A DNA stretch of 64,000 nucleotides from Methylobacterium sp. J-030 (GCF_022829545.1 NZ_JAKSYM010000227.1:1-64000), one strand, 5' to 3'; shown: positions 52,255-61,852, counted from the first letter of the stretch. Program-made: numbers and translations. Notes: generated by a model not told the origin, from the letters alone.

Positions 52255-52529
52255 CTGCCTGACCCTGTTCCCGTCCGGGGCCTTTGAGGGGCGGCCGCGG
52301 ATCGACGGGGGCAGGCTAGGGCGCTCGCCGCGGTGCAGCATATACGCTGTTTTGCGTATGGCCGGGCTCTTGCCTCTGCGGCACCGTCGATCCGACTCGT
52401 TCAGGAACCGATGACGCTCGGAGTCGCGTATTCACGCCGCGTAAGGGCGTTTTGTGCTGCGCGTTGCAAGTCACGCGCGGTTGTGGCCGCTTGCCTTGGC
52501 GGCAACGGCCGGGTCCGGATCGGCGGCCG
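52255..52529. other. Divergent promoter region between urtA and sensor kinase
   Basis: 275 bp with no gene. It contains the ATACGC-N6-GCGTAT inverted repeat (52342-52359) and two further GCGTA half sites (about 52426 and 52439). No sigma-54 -24/-12 pattern was found on either strand. Confidence 0.5.
52342..52359. promoter_or_regulatory. Perfect inverted repeat ATACGC-TGTTTT-GCGTAT
   Basis: An 18-bp symmetric site 88 bp upstream of the urtA start and 170 bp upstream of the kinase start. It is the most symmetric element in this region and the natural candidate for binding of the LuxR-type response regulator encoded at 55912-56823. Confidence 0.55.
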
Positions 52530-55500
52530 ATGAGCGCCCCGCAGCGCATCATCCCGATCCGGCGCGACTACAACCGCTTCGTCGCGGACGAGACGCTCGA
52601 GGATTACGCGCTCCGCTTCACGGCCAAGAAAGCCCGACGCTGGTCCGGCTTCGAGGTCGCGCAGACGGCGCTCGGCTCGATCTCGTTTCTGGCGCTGGAG
52701 GCGATCGGCGGCACGCTCGTCCTCACCGCGGGCTTCGTCAACGCCCTGGCGGCCATCCTCGTCGTCGGCCTGATCATCTTCGCCACCGCCGTGCCGATCA
52801 CCACCTATGCCGCGCGCTACGGCGTCGACATGGATCTGCTCACCCGCGGGGCCGGCTTCGGCTATCTCGGCTCGACGGTGACGTCGCTGATCTACGCGAG
52901 CTTCACCTTCCTGTTCTTCGCCATCGAGGCGGCGATCATGGCGCTGGCGCTGCAGCTCTGCCTCGGGTTGCCGCTCTGGATCGGGTATCTCGTCTGCGCG
53001 AGCGCGGTGATCCCGCTCGTGGCCTACGGCATCCGCCTGATCAGCCGGCTGCAGATCTGGACGCAGCCGCTCTGGCTCGCCCTGGGCCTGCTGCCCCTCG
53101 TCTGCATCGCCGTCCAGGATCCCGCTGCGCTGCAGGCTCTGACGGCGTTCCCCGGTCTCGACGGGCGGGGCGACGGCTTCGACCTCGCGCGGTTCGGCAC
53201 CGCCACCGGCGTGCTGCTGGCGCTGCTGGCGCAGGTCGGCGAGCAGGTGGATTTCCTGCGCTTCGTGCCCGAGCCGGAGTCCGCGCGCGACCGGACCTGG
53301 TGGCTGGCTGTGCTGGCGGGCGGCGCCGGCTGGATCCTGCCCGGCATGGTCAAGATCCTCCTCGGGGCCGGGCTCGCGGTCCTCGCCCTCGCGCACGGCG
53401 TCCCGCCCGACGCGGCCGCCGAACCGACCCAGATGTACCGCGTCGCCTTCGGCTACGTGACGGGCGGGAACGGCCAGGCGGCGCTGCTGCTGATGGGGGC
53501 CTTCGTCTTGGTCTCGCAGCTCAAGATCAACCTGACCAACGCCTATGCCGGCTCGATCGCGTGGTCGAACTTCTTCTCGCGCCTCACGCACAGCCATCCG
53601 GGCCGGGTCGTCTGGCTCGTCTTCAACGTCGCCATCGCCGTGCTGCTGATGATGCTCGGCATCGACAAGACGATCGAGAGCACCCTTCCGCTCTATGCCT
53701 GCGTCGTCTCGGCCTGGGTCGGGGCGCTCGCCGCCGATCTCGCCGTCAACAAGCCCCTCGGGCTGTCACCGCCCGGCATCGAGTTCAAGCGGGCGCATCT
53801 CTACGCGGTCAACCCGGTCGGCACCGGAGCGATGCTGCTCGCCCTGGCGGCAGGCTGCCTGCTGCACCTGGGTCTCGGGGGCGCGACGCTGCAGGCCTTC
53901 GCTCCGATGCTGACGCTCGCCATCGCGTTCTGCGCGGCCCCCACCCTGGCCTGGGCGACCGGCGGGCGCTGGTACCTCGCCCGGACACCGCGCACCGACT
54001 GGGGCGCGGGCGAGATCACCTGCCGGGTCTGCGAGCTGCCCTTCGAGGGCGAGGACATGGCCCATTGCCCGGCCTACGACGCGCCGATCTGCTCGCTCTG
54101 CTGCTCCCTCGACGCGCGCTGCGGCGACCTCTGCAAGCCGCACGGCCGGCTGGAGGTCCAGGCCCAGCAGACCCTCGGTCATATCCTGCCCCGCCGCACG
54201 GCCGCCTGGATCGGCGCGCCGCTCGGGCGCTATCTCGCGGTGATGCTGACGCTGTGCACGGTGATCGGCCTGATTCTCGGGGTCGTGCATGCGGGCGCGA
54301 GCCTCGCCCATCCGGACCATCGCGAGGTCCTGCGCGCGGCGCTGACCAGCGTCTTCTTCATCCTCGTCGTCATCCTCGGGATCGTCGCTTGGCTGTTCGT
54401 GCTCGCGCAGGAAAGCCGGCGGGTCGCCCAGGCCGAGACGCGACGCCAGACCGCCCTCTACGAGGCCGAGATCGCGGCGCACAAGGTGACCGACGCCAAG
54501 CTCCAGGAGGCCAAGGAGCGCGCTGAGGCCGCCAATCAGGCGAAGAGCCGCTACGTCGTCGGCCTCAGCCACGAATTGCGAACCCCGCTCTCCAGCGTGT
54601 TCGGTTACGCCCAGCTGCTCGAGACGGACCCGACGATCCCCGCGGCCCGCCTCAACGGCATCCGGGTCATCCGGCGCAGTGCCCAGCACCTCTCAGGCCT
54701 GATCGACGGGCTTCTCGACATCTCGCGGATGGAGGCGGGTCGCCTGCAGATCAACCGCGACGAGATCCGGCTCTCGGACTTCCTCGACCAGCTCGCCGAC
54801 ATGGTCCGGCTCCATGCCCGCGAGGCCGGATTGGACTTCCGCTTCACGCGTCCCGAGACCCTGCCGCAGGTCGTCGCCACCGACGAGAAGCGCCTCAGGC
54901 AGGTGCTGCTCAACCTGCTGTCGAACGCCATCAAGTTCACGGCGCGCGGTACCGTCTCGCTCGATCTGAGCTATCGCAGCCAGGTCGCGGTCTTCACGAT
55001 CCGCGACACGGGACCCGGCATCCCGGAGGCGGACCGCGCCCGGATCTTCGAACCCTTCGAGCGCGGCTCGACGCCGGCGGCCCGCAGCACGCCCGGTACC
55101 GGCCTCGGGCTCACCATCGCCAACCTGCTGGCGCAACTCCTCGGCGGCGAGATCACGCTGGCGGCGGCCCCGGGTGGCGGGACGCAGGCACGGCTGCGCC
55201 TGATGCTGGCCGCGGTGACGCAGCCCGCGGTCACGCCCGCACCCGCGCCGCCGGCCCGCGCGGAATCCGGTTATGCAGGACCGCGCAGAACCGTCCTCGT
55301 GGTCGACGACGATACCGCGCACCGCACCTTGATGCGGGCCATCCTCGAACCGCGCGGGCTCACGGTGCGCGAGGCCGAGACGGGACTCGCCTGCCTCGCG
55401 GCCGTCGCGGAGGCGACGGAGTCCGAGGGGATCGATCTGATTTTTCTCGACATCGCGATGCCTGGCATGAGCGGTTGGGACGTGGCGGCGGCCCTGCGCG

Positions 55501-55919
55501 CGCGGGGTCATGTCGGGCCGATCGCGATGATGTCTGCCAACGTCCACGAACTCGGCCCCCTGCGCGGCGACAGTCCGCCCCATGACGCGATCCTGACCAA
55601 GCCGTTCGACCTACGCGACGTGCTGGACCGGACCGGCGCCTTGCTGCGCCTCGACTGGACGGAGGCGCCGGGGATGTCCCCTCCGGCTGCGGAGCCCGGG
55701 CATCGGCCCGCATCGGGCCGCCCCAGCGCCGGCCAGATCGGCGAACTGCTGCAGCTTGGTCGCATCGGACATATCCGGGGCATCGAGGCGAAGCTTGCGG
55801 CGCTGGAACAGGACGAGGCCGTGTCTCCGGCCTTCGTGCTGCAGATGCGCGGCCTGATCGCCGGCTATGACCTGCGCCGCTACCTCACGGTCTTAAAGGA
55901 GCACGCCGGCGATGATTGA
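52530..55919 (+). CDS. Transporter-type hybrid sensor kinase: NCS1 permease domain + Cys cluster + HisKA/HATPase + receiver
   Basis: 1129 residues. Residues 1-480 are a complete NCS1 (purine/cytosine permease-like, PF02133) domain with about 12 helices, beginning with the family start LEDYALRFTAKKARRWS. Residues 498-535 carry eight Cys (498, 501, 513, 521, 524, 525, 531, 535) in a zinc- or FeS-like cluster. Two further helices are at 565-588 and 602-626, then a coiled coil. The kinase core has His681 (SHELRTP), the N box LLNLLSNAIKF (793-803), G1 DTGPGI (826-831) and G2 GTGLGL. The receiver is at 920-1040 with Asp926-928, phospho-Asp974 and Lys1024. A helical C-terminal tail follows. It is divergent from the amide operon, which suggests that it senses an amide. 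Confidence 0.9.
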   Translation: MSAPQRIIPIRRDYNRFVADETLEDYALRFTAKKARRWSGFEVAQTALGSISFLALEAIGGTLVLTAGFVNALAAILVVGLIIFATAVPITTYAARYGVDMDLLTRGAGFGYLGSTVTSLIYASFTFLFFAIEAAIMALALQLCLGLPLWIGYLVCASAVIPLVAYGIRLISRLQIWTQPLWLALGLLPLVCIAVQDPAALQALTAFPGLDGRGDGFDLARFGTATGVLLALLAQVGEQVDFLRFVPEPESARDRTWWLAVLAGGAGWILPGMVKILLGAGLAVLALAHGVPPDAAAEPTQMYRVAFGYVTGGNGQAALLLMGAFVLVSQLKINLTNAYAGSIAWSNFFSRLTHSHPGRVVWLVFNVAIAVLLMMLGIDKTIESTLPLYACVVSAWVGALAADLAVNKPLGLSPPGIEFKRAHLYAVNPVGTGAMLLALAAGCLLHLGLGGATLQAFAPMLTLAIAFCAAPTLAWATGGRWYLARTPRTDWGAGEITCRVCELPFEGEDMAHCPAYDAPICSLCCSLDARCGDLCKPHGRLEVQAQQTLGHILPRRTAAWIGAPLGRYLAVMLTLCTVIGLILGVVHAGASLAHPDHREVLRAALTSVFFILVVILGIVAWLFVLAQESRRVAQAETRRQTALYEAEIAAHKVTDAKLQEAKERAEAANQAKSRYVVGLSHELRTPLSSVFGYAQLLETDPTIPAARLNGIRVIRRSAQHLSGLIDGLLDISRMEAGRLQINRDEIRLSDFLDQLADMVRLHAREAGLDFRFTRPETLPQVVATDEKRLRQVLLNLLSNAIKFTARGTVSLDLSYRSQVAVFTIRDTGPGIPEADRARIFEPFERGSTPAARSTPGTGLGLTIANLLAQLLGGEITLAAAPGGGTQARLRLMLAAVTQPAVTPAPAPPARAESGYAGPRRTVLVVDDDTAHRTLMRAILEPRGLTVREAETGLACLAAVAEATESEGIDLIFLDIAMPGMSGWDVAAALRARGHVGPIAMMSANVHELGPLRGDSPPHDAILTKPFDLRDVLDRTGALLRLDWTEAPGMSPPAAEPGHRPASGRPSAGQIGELLQLGRIGHIRGIEAKLAALEQDEAVSPAFVLQMRGLIAGYDLRRYLTVLKEHAGDD

Positions 55920-56823
55920 GCCCAGCCGCGACGTGGTCCTCGTGGTCGACGATTCGCCCGAGACGCTGAGCTTCCTGACGGAGGCGATCGAGCGCTCGGG
56001 CGCGACCGTGCTGATCGCGGTGGCGGGCGATCTCGCCCTCGCCCTCGTTGACGAGGTCACCCCCGACGTGATCCTGCTCGATGCGGTCATGCCCGGCCTC
56101 GACGGCTTCGAAACCTGCCGCCGCCTGAAGGCGAAGCCGCACCTTGCCGGAGTTCCGGTGATCTTCATGACCGGCCTGAGCGAGACCGAGCACATCGTCC
56201 GCGGCCTCGACGCCGGCGGCGTCGACTACGTGACGAAGCCCATCGTCCCCGACGAACTCCTGGCCCGCATCCGCACCCACCTTGCCGGGGCGCGTTCCAC
56301 CCGCAGCGCCCGCACGGCTTTCGACGCGATCGGCCGGACCCTGCTGGCGGTTTCGGCGAATGGACGGGTTCTATGGTGTACGCCGCAGGCAGGGCAGATC
56401 ATCGCCGCCCTGGCTCCGACGCGCGACGGCGTGCTGTCCCTGCCACCCGAAGCTGTCGCTTGGCTGCGGTCCTGTCTCGCCGGGACGGCAGCCGGCTCCA
56501 TGGCTCTGAAGGAGTCGCGTGGACCTCCGCACACGCTCACGTTCGTCGGCGGCACGGCCGAAGAGATCCTGCTGCGCCTATCTCAGGACGATCCGGCCCT
56601 AAATCTCGCCCGGTTGCGGGCGAGCCTGCCCATCACCGCCCGTGAGGCGGAGGTGCTGTTCTGGCTGTCCCAAGGCAAGTCGAGCCGGGATATCGGGGAA
56701 ATTCTAGGTCTTAGCCACCGGACCGTAACCAAGCATCTCGAAGCCATCTATGCTAAGCTTGGGGTTGAGAACAGAACTGCGGCCTCGATAATTGCCAATC
56801 GTTACCTGCAAGGCGGCAGTTGA
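55912..56823 (+). CDS. LuxR-type (NarL-like HTH) response regulator
   Basis: 303 residues. The receiver is at 1-125 with Asp13/Asp14, phospho-acceptor Asp57 (ILLDAVMPG) and Lys109 (YVTKPI). A linker of about 100 residues follows. The C-terminal HTH at about 238-300 reads ITAREAEVLFWLSQGKSSRD and LGLSHRTVTKHLEAIYAKLG, which is the GerE/LuxR signature. It overlaps the kinase gene by eight bases, so translation is coupled and the two are a cognate pair. Its target is probably the urtA promoter. Confidence 0.93.
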   Translation: MIEPSRDVVLVVDDSPETLSFLTEAIERSGATVLIAVAGDLALALVDEVTPDVILLDAVMPGLDGFETCRRLKAKPHLAGVPVIFMTGLSETEHIVRGLDAGGVDYVTKPIVPDELLARIRTHLAGARSTRSARTAFDAIGRTLLAVSANGRVLWCTPQAGQIIAALAPTRDGVLSLPPEAVAWLRSCLAGTAAGSMALKESRGPPHTLTFVGGTAEEILLRLSQDDPALNLARLRASLPITAREAEVLFWLSQGKSSRDIGEILGLSHRTVTKHLEAIYAKLGVENRTAASIIANRYLQGGS

Positions 56824-56961
56824 AATTTTTCTTTGCGCCGAGAACGACGACGGACCCGCACGCGAGCGATCCGCATACAGGGACGCACACGTTGGGTGCA
56901 AATTTCTCCGGCTCGAGACTGTAGTCAAGTGTCGCGGCTCCCAAAGAACAGCGCCGATACG

Positions 56962-57696
56962 TTAGTGAGGGAGAACCTTACTCAGGAAGCGTTGCGCCCG
57001 TTGCGAGAGTTTCCCCGGATCGCCGAAGAAGACATCGGTCGCGCAATCCTCGACGATAGCTCCGTCCTCCATGAAGACGACCCGGTCGGCAACGCGCCGG
57101 GCAAATCCCATCTCGTGGGTCACCACCATCATCGTCATGCCCTCGCGAGCCAAGGCGGTCATCACATCGAGAACCTCGTTGACCATTTCGGGATCGAGGG
57201 CGGAGGTCGGTTCATCGAACAACATCACCTCGGGGTCGAGGGCGAGCGCACGTGCGATCGCGATGCGCTGTTGCTGGCCGCCGGAGAGCTGGGCGGGCAG
57301 AGCGGAACATTTCTCGCGGAGGCCGACGCGGTCCAACAGCGCCGAAGCCCGTTCCTCGGCCGCCGACCGCGACCGTTTGAGAACGGTGCGTTGGGCGAGA
57401 CACAGGTTCTCCATGACATCAAGATGCGGGTAGAGCTCGAAGTGCTGGAACACCATCCCGACCCGCCGGCGCAGGGCGCGGGCGTCGAGCGACCCTCGAC
57501 CGAGCACAGTCTCACCGACCCGGATCGTACCGGACTGGAACGGCTCGAGCGCGTTCACGCATTTGATCAGCGTCGACTTGCCGGAGCCCGACGGCCCACA
57601 GACGACGACCACTTCGCCTTGCCGGACGTCAAGGCTGACCTCGCGCAGCACCGGTCTGTCGCCATAGGACTTGTCGACCCGTTCGAACGTGATCAC
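56962..57696 (-). CDS. Polar amino-acid ABC transporter ATP-binding protein (GlnQ/ArtP-like)
   Basis: 244 residues from GTG 57696, which overlaps the permease stop as GTGA. Walker A is GPSGSGKST, the Q-loop [11 protein letters not shown], the signature [15 protein letters not shown], Walker [15 protein letters not shown] and the H-loop VTHEMGFA. The pattern is that of the polar amino-acid group. It is the last gene of a five-gene operon (HAD, binding protein, two permeases, ATPase). Confidence 0.94.
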   Translation of the reverse strand: MITFERVDKSYGDRPVLREVSLDVRQGEVVVVCGPSGSGKSTLIKCVNALEPFQSGTIRVGETVLGRGSLDARALRRRVGMVFQHFELYPHLDVMENLCLAQRTVLKRSRSAAEERASALLDRVGLREKCSALPAQLSGGQQQRIAIARALALDPEVMLFDEPTSALDPEMVNEVLDVMTALAREGMTMMVVTHEMGFARRVADRVVFMEDGAIVEDCATDVFFGDPGKLSQRAQRFLSKVLPH

Positions 57697-58331
57697 GGAG
57701 CGCTCCGACGCATCTTGGCGACCGCCGCGGTCGCGGCGAGGCAGACGAGGTAGTAGACGAGGCAAGCCAGCAGGTAGGTCTCGACCAGCCTGCCAGCCCG
57801 ATTGGCGACGATCGCGGCCGCGGTCAGGAAGTCGTGCAGTGACACGACGAAGACCAGCGATGTATCCTGGAAGAGCACGATCGCCTGCGTCAGGAAGACG
57901 GGCATCATGGCCCTGAAGGCTTGTGGCAGAACGACGTAGCGTAGCGCCGCCACACGGCTCATCCCGCAGGCGAGCGCGGCGTTCATCTGTCCGGGACGAA
58001 CGCTGGCGAGACCGCCGCGGATGATCTCGCTGTAATAGGCGGCTTCGAACAGGACGAAGGCGACGACCGCCGAGGCGAAGGCCCCGACCGGCCGTCCCAG
58101 GATCAGCGGAACCATGAAGTAGAACCAGAAGATCACCAGGATCAGCGGCACGGCCCGAAACGCGAAGACGTAGACGTCGACCACCGCGCCGCCGGCGCGG
58201 CCGCCGAACAGGCGCAGGGCGGCGAGCGCTGTCCCGAGCGAAAGGCCGCCGAGGACTCCGATCACCGTCAGGCCGAGGCTAAGGGCCAGCCCTTCGGCCA
58301 GAAACGCGGCATTGTCCCAGAGCGCGTTCAT
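57693..58331 (-). CDS. Polar amino-acid ABC transporter permease (HisM/GlnP type), second subunit
   Basis: 212 residues, about five helices. The EAA-like loop is [20 protein letters not shown], then [20 protein letters not shown], as in HisM/GlnP permeases. It pairs with the permease at 58335-59039. Its stop overlaps the ATPase start by four bases and its start lies three bases after the preceding gene. Confidence 0.93.
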   Translation of the reverse strand: MNALWDNAAFLAEGLALSLGLTVIGVLGGLSLGTALAALRLFGGRAGGAVVDVYVFAFRAVPLILVIFWFYFMVPLILGRPVGAFASAVVAFVLFEAAYYSEIIRGGLASVRPGQMNAALACGMSRVAALRYVVLPQAFRAMMPVFLTQAIVLFQDTSLVFVVSLHDFLTAAAIVANRAGRLVETYLLACLVYYLVCLAATAAVAKMRRSAP

Positions 58332-58334
58332 GGC

Positions 58335-59039
58335 TCAGGTCCTTGCTGCGAGTGCGCTTGGCCGAAGCCGCGCCGCCATCCGGTCGAGTCCAAACGCGAT
58401 CACGACATAGATCAGCGTCGCCGCCCCGAACGCCTCGAAACCGTGGAAGGTCATGTCCTCGATCTGGCGGCTCTCTGCGGTCAGCTCGAGGACCCCGATC
58501 GTGAGGGCGATCGACGAGTTCTTGACGATCGAGAGGAACTCCGATGTCAGCGGTGCCAGGATGATGCGAAAGGCCTGCGGCAGGATCACGTACTGGTAGG
58601 CCTGAGCGCGGGTCAGGCCACAGGCGAGCGCGGCCGAGACCTGCCCGCGGGGCACCGCGTCGATGCCGGACCGAAACAACTCCGCCAGGCGGCCCGATGT
58701 GTACATGCCGAGCGCCACCACCGCGGTCGTGAATTCGGGCTGAGGCATGTCGCGCTTCACCCACAGGCCGAGATCGCGCGGCAGCAACTCCGGCACGACG
58801 AAGAACCACACGAACATCTGGAGGATCAGCGGGATGTTGCGGAACACCGAGACGTAGAACCCGGAAAGCCCCCGGATCGCGGGCGAGCCCAGCACCCGCG
58901 AGAGCGCGACAGGAAGGGCGAGGATGAGGGCGAGGGCCCATCCGGCCGCCGAGAGCGCGAGCGTCCAGGCGACGCCCGCAACCAACCACCCCGCATAGGG
59001 TTCTCGGAGCACGAGACTCCAATCCCAGGCGTAGTTCAT
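58335..59039 (-). CDS. Polar amino-acid ABC transporter permease, first subunit
   Basis: 234 residues, about five helices. The family motif ELFRSGIDAVPRGQVSAALA, GLTRAQAYQYVILPQAFRII is present, and the N-terminal hydrophilic start MNYAWDWSLVLREPYAGW resembles GltJ. ATG 59039 overlaps the stop of the binding protein (ATGA), so the genes are coupled. Confidence 0.93.
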   Translation of the reverse strand: MNYAWDWSLVLREPYAGWLVAGVAWTLALSAAGWALALILALPVALSRVLGSPAIRGLSGFYVSVFRNIPLILQMFVWFFVVPELLPRDLGLWVKRDMPQPEFTTAVVALGMYTSGRLAELFRSGIDAVPRGQVSAALACGLTRAQAYQYVILPQAFRIILAPLTSEFLSIVKNSSIALTIGVLELTAESRQIEDMTFHGFEAFGAATLIYVVIAFGLDRMAARLRPSALAART

Positions 59040-59908
59040 TCGGGGATTCCCTCGATCTTGAAGAGGGCGGCGGTATCCGCATCGATCGGGCCGGCGTAGG
59101 GAGCCACCCAGCGCCCGTAGAGGCCCTGCAATTCGCCCGACCGGGCGAGGCGTGCGATGACGCCGTTGATCACGGTGAGCAGCCCCGAATTGTTCTTGCC
59201 GACCATGAAGGCGACCTGCTCGAAGGAGAGCGGCGTGCCGACGACGGCGAAGCGGTCGGGCTCGGCCGCCGTGCGGACCACGCCGCCGAGCAGCACCGCG
59301 TCGTTGATGAAGGCGTCTGCGCGCTGCGAAGCGACAGCCGGGAGACCCTCGCCGTTGTCCCGGACGGTGAGGATGCGGGCAGTGATCTTGCGTGCCTCCA
59401 GCGCTGTCCGAACGTAGCGGTCCGCGGTGGTTCCGGCGGCCAGCGCGATCACCTTGCCGGCGAGATCGGGCAGATCGCGGATCCCGGAATCCTTGCGGAC
59501 GAGGAGCTTGCCCTCGCTCAGCGCGACCGCGTAGCTGAAGTCCACCTGCTGCTGGCGGGCCAGCGCATTGACCGTCGTGCCGCACTCGACATCGACGGTG
59601 CCGTTGGCGATCAGAGGGATCCGGGTCTGCGGCGTGACCGGCACGAAGCGGGTGCGGATCTCGTCGACCTTGAGGGCCTGAGCCAACGCGCCGGCGACGC
59701 GCCGGCAGAGTTCGACCGAGTAGCCGGATGGCTGTTGCGAGCCGTCGAGGAACGCGAAGGGCTCGGCCGACTCGCGAAAGCCGATGGTCAGCGTCTTCGT
59801 CTCCTGGATCCGGTGCAGGGCGGTGTCGGCGACCTGCGCGGAGGCCGGCAGCGATCGGGCAGCCAAAAGGGCGGCGCAGAGCGCCAGGACTGGGGCGACG
59901 ACGCGCAT
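59036..59908 (-). CDS. Polar amino-acid ABC transporter substrate-binding protein (GltI-like)
   Basis: 290 residues. A Sec signal is at 1-24 (VLALCAALLAARSLPASA), followed by the SBP_bac_3 domain: IGFRESAEPFAFLDGSQQPS, GYSVELCRRVAG, ANGTVDVECGTTVNALARQQ, VDFSYAVALSEGKLLV. The GTTVN/ECG region resembles GltI-type glutamate/aspartate binders. Probable ligand: an acidic amino acid or a hydroxy derivative. Confidence 0.92.
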   Translation of the reverse strand: MRVVAPVLALCAALLAARSLPASAQVADTALHRIQETKTLTIGFRESAEPFAFLDGSQQPSGYSVELCRRVAGALAQALKVDEIRTRFVPVTPQTRIPLIANGTVDVECGTTVNALARQQQVDFSYAVALSEGKLLVRKDSGIRDLPDLAGKVIALAAGTTADRYVRTALEARKITARILTVRDNGEGLPAVASQRADAFINDAVLLGGVVRTAAEPDRFAVVGTPLSFEQVAFMVGKNNSGLLTVINGVIARLARSGELQGLYGRWVAPYAGPIDADTAALFKIEGIPE

Positions 59909-59919
59909 CGGGCGGGCTC

Positions 59920-60630
59920 CTAGGCGAGCAGCGGCAGAAGGGAGGCGACGTCGTCGAGGATGACGTCGGGCCGCGGCACGGCGGGATCGAGTGCGACGCC
60001 GCGGCGGTTGACCCAGGCGATCGTCAGCCCGAGGGGCTTGCCGCCGACAAGATCGGTGAATTGGGATTGTCCGGCGTGCAGGATCCGGTCGAGCGGTACG
60101 CCGGTCTCCCGGATCAGGTATCGGAACAGCGACCCGTCCGGTTTGTAGCCGCGGGCGCGCTCAGCGGTGCAGGCGAGAGCGATGCCGGAGGGCAGCCGCG
60201 TGCGCGCCAGGAGGTCGTCGTCGATATTCGACACGATCGCGAGGCGCCGCCTCTCGCCGATCCGGGCCAGCGTCGCCTCGACATCGGGATAGAGCGGAAA
60301 GCCCGGGAAGGCGTCGAAATAGCGCTCGATCAATGCGACGTCGCCGTGGAGGCCGTAGTGAGCGAAGGATTCTTCCAGGGACAGGGTGCAGATATCCCTG
60401 TAGCTGCGGTATGGCCCCCAATAGTGTGCGATGTTGCGGTGTTCCCAGAACTCCCAGAAATCTTGCAGATTGACACGATTGCCGGCGCAATCGTCAAGGA
60501 TGGATTGAAAGGCCGCGTAAGAACCCTCACGGACACTGATCAGCGTCCCGAAAACATCGAAGGAGACCCAGGTCGGGTCGTAATGCGGGGGAGGATCGTG
60601 ATCCGGCGGCGGGATGTCGGCTTGGTCCAT
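59920..60630 (-). CDS. Haloacid dehalogenase-like hydrolase (type II group)
   Basis: 236 residues. The nucleophile Asp25 lies in SFDVFGTLI, the Ser motif in IVSNIDDDLL, the conserved Lys in RGYKPDGSLFRY, and the acidic end motif in HAGQSQFTDLVGGK, where one of the usual acidic residues is replaced by Gln. The small cap fits (S)-2-haloacid dehalogenases and phosphatases of that branch. ATG 60630 is chosen over the upstream GTG. It is the first gene of the amino-acid transporter operon, divergent from the LysR gene at 60923. The natural substrate is unknown. Confidence 0.82.
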   Translation of the reverse strand: MDQADIPPPDHDPPPHYDPTWVSFDVFGTLISVREGSYAAFQSILDDCAGNRVNLQDFWEFWEHRNIAHYWGPYRSYRDICTLSLEESFAHYGLHGDVALIERYFDAFPGFPLYPDVEATLARIGERRRLAIVSNIDDDLLARTRLPSGIALACTAERARGYKPDGSLFRYLIRETGVPLDRILHAGQSQFTDLVGGKPLGLTIAWVNRRGVALDPAVPRPDVILDDVASLLPLLA

Positions 60631-60922
60631 CACAGGGCGACCCCTTTAGTATCGCATCAACAGAGGCGGCGACGCTCGGTGACCGGGACGACGAAGCGGG
60701 GCCGACGATGGTTGATCCCGCATCGCCCGCGTCCGACATCGACGGACATCGCCATGCCGTCATTGCTTCTCTGCGCTCGCAAAGACGGATCAGCGGGGAT
60801 GATCCAGGAATGACGGAAAGTGCTCCAGGCCTGCCGCGGCGAGGCAAACCAACGCTACTGCGCGATCGGTAGCTGGGCAAAAGATACCTTTTCAGGGGGT
60901 ATTGAGTTTTCTACAACACCCC
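60631..60922. promoter_or_regulatory. Divergent promoter region, LysR site 60884-60902 and small repeat
   Basis: No gene. ATACC (60884-60888) and GGTAT (60898-60902) flank nine bases and lie 20 bp before the LysR start, in the position of a LysR autoregulatory site. 60752-60815 holds a palindromic sequence (CCGTCATTGC..., ...AATGACGG) of the kind common between genes in Hyphomicrobiales. Confidence 0.45.
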
Positions 60923-61852
60923 ATGGTCCACATCCCGCCCCTTGCCGCCCTGTCGGCCTTTGAGGCCACAATCCGCCTGGGCGGATTTGCCCGGGCCGCG
61001 GCGGAGTTGAATGTGTCCACCAGCGCCGTGAGTCATCGGATCCGGGCGCTTGAGCGCGACCTGGGGACCCGGTTGCTGGAGCGGAGCACCGGAATCGGCG
61101 GCATCCGTGTGACGCCCGCCGGCGCGCGGCTCCTGCCGGCCGTCGAACGGGCGCTGTCGGTCCTGGAAGAGGCCTGCACAGGGATCAAAGGGATCAGGAA
61201 CAGGCTGACCGTATCGGCGAACCTGCCGTTCTCGACGATGTGGCTGCCGCGACGGCTCGCGGATTTTGCGAAAGTCCATCCGGACTATTCGATCAACGCG
61301 ATCATCCAACCCGATGAACCCGACTTCTCGCGCCATCCGATCGATCTCGCGATCGTCTATGCGCCGGCCAAGCATATCCGAACCGATGATGTCGTCCTGT
61401 TGGCCGAGCATGTCTTTCCCGTCTGCAGTCCGAGTCTGACCCCGGTCACACCCGATGTCTTTCGCCGGCACCGGCTCTTGCAGGAGGAGTGCGAGGGCAG
61501 TCCGGAGCTGGACTGGAACAACTGGGCTTCGGAGCTTGACCTGCCGGGCGATGTCGAGCCTCGCGTGATCCGATATGCGAGCTTCAGCCAAGTTATTGCG
61601 GCCGCCCTCGATGGCGCCGGGCTCGCACTCGGCCGCTCGCCGCTGATCGATTCCGAACTCGCCAGCGGACGCCTCTTGCGGATTGAGCCGTTTGCCTCCC
61701 GGGTCGCCTCCTGGCGCTTCGTCGCACGCTCGGGTGTGGGTCGCCCCCACAGGTTGGTGGCCCCGCTCATCGAGTTCCTGCGGACGGAGGCGGTCGGAGC
61801 AGAAGAGATTGGTCTGCCTGGGACGGGCCGGTCCCGGGGAGGAGACACCTAG
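60923..61852 (+). CDS. LysR-family regulator (GcvA-like)
   Basis: 309 residues from ATG 60923. The HTH is PPLAALSAFEATIRLGGFAR, then VSTSAVSHRIRALERDLGTR, the GcvA-subgroup pattern. The effector domain is readable as RLTVSANLPFSTMWLPRRLA and GAGLALGRSPLI. It is divergent from the transporter/HAD operon and probably its regulator. An in-frame TTG at 60902 lies within the palindrome and is not used. Confidence 0.9.
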   Translation: MVHIPPLAALSAFEATIRLGGFARAAAELNVSTSAVSHRIRALERDLGTRLLERSTGIGGIRVTPAGARLLPAVERALSVLEEACTGIKGIRNRLTVSANLPFSTMWLPRRLADFAKVHPDYSINAIIQPDEPDFSRHPIDLAIVYAPAKHIRTDDVVLLAEHVFPVCSPSLTPVTPDVFRRHRLLQEECEGSPELDWNNWASELDLPGDVEPRVIRYASFSQVIAAALDGAGLALGRSPLIDSELASGRLLRIEPFASRVASWRFVARSGVGRPHRLVAPLIEFLRTEAVGAEEIGLPGTGRSRGGDT

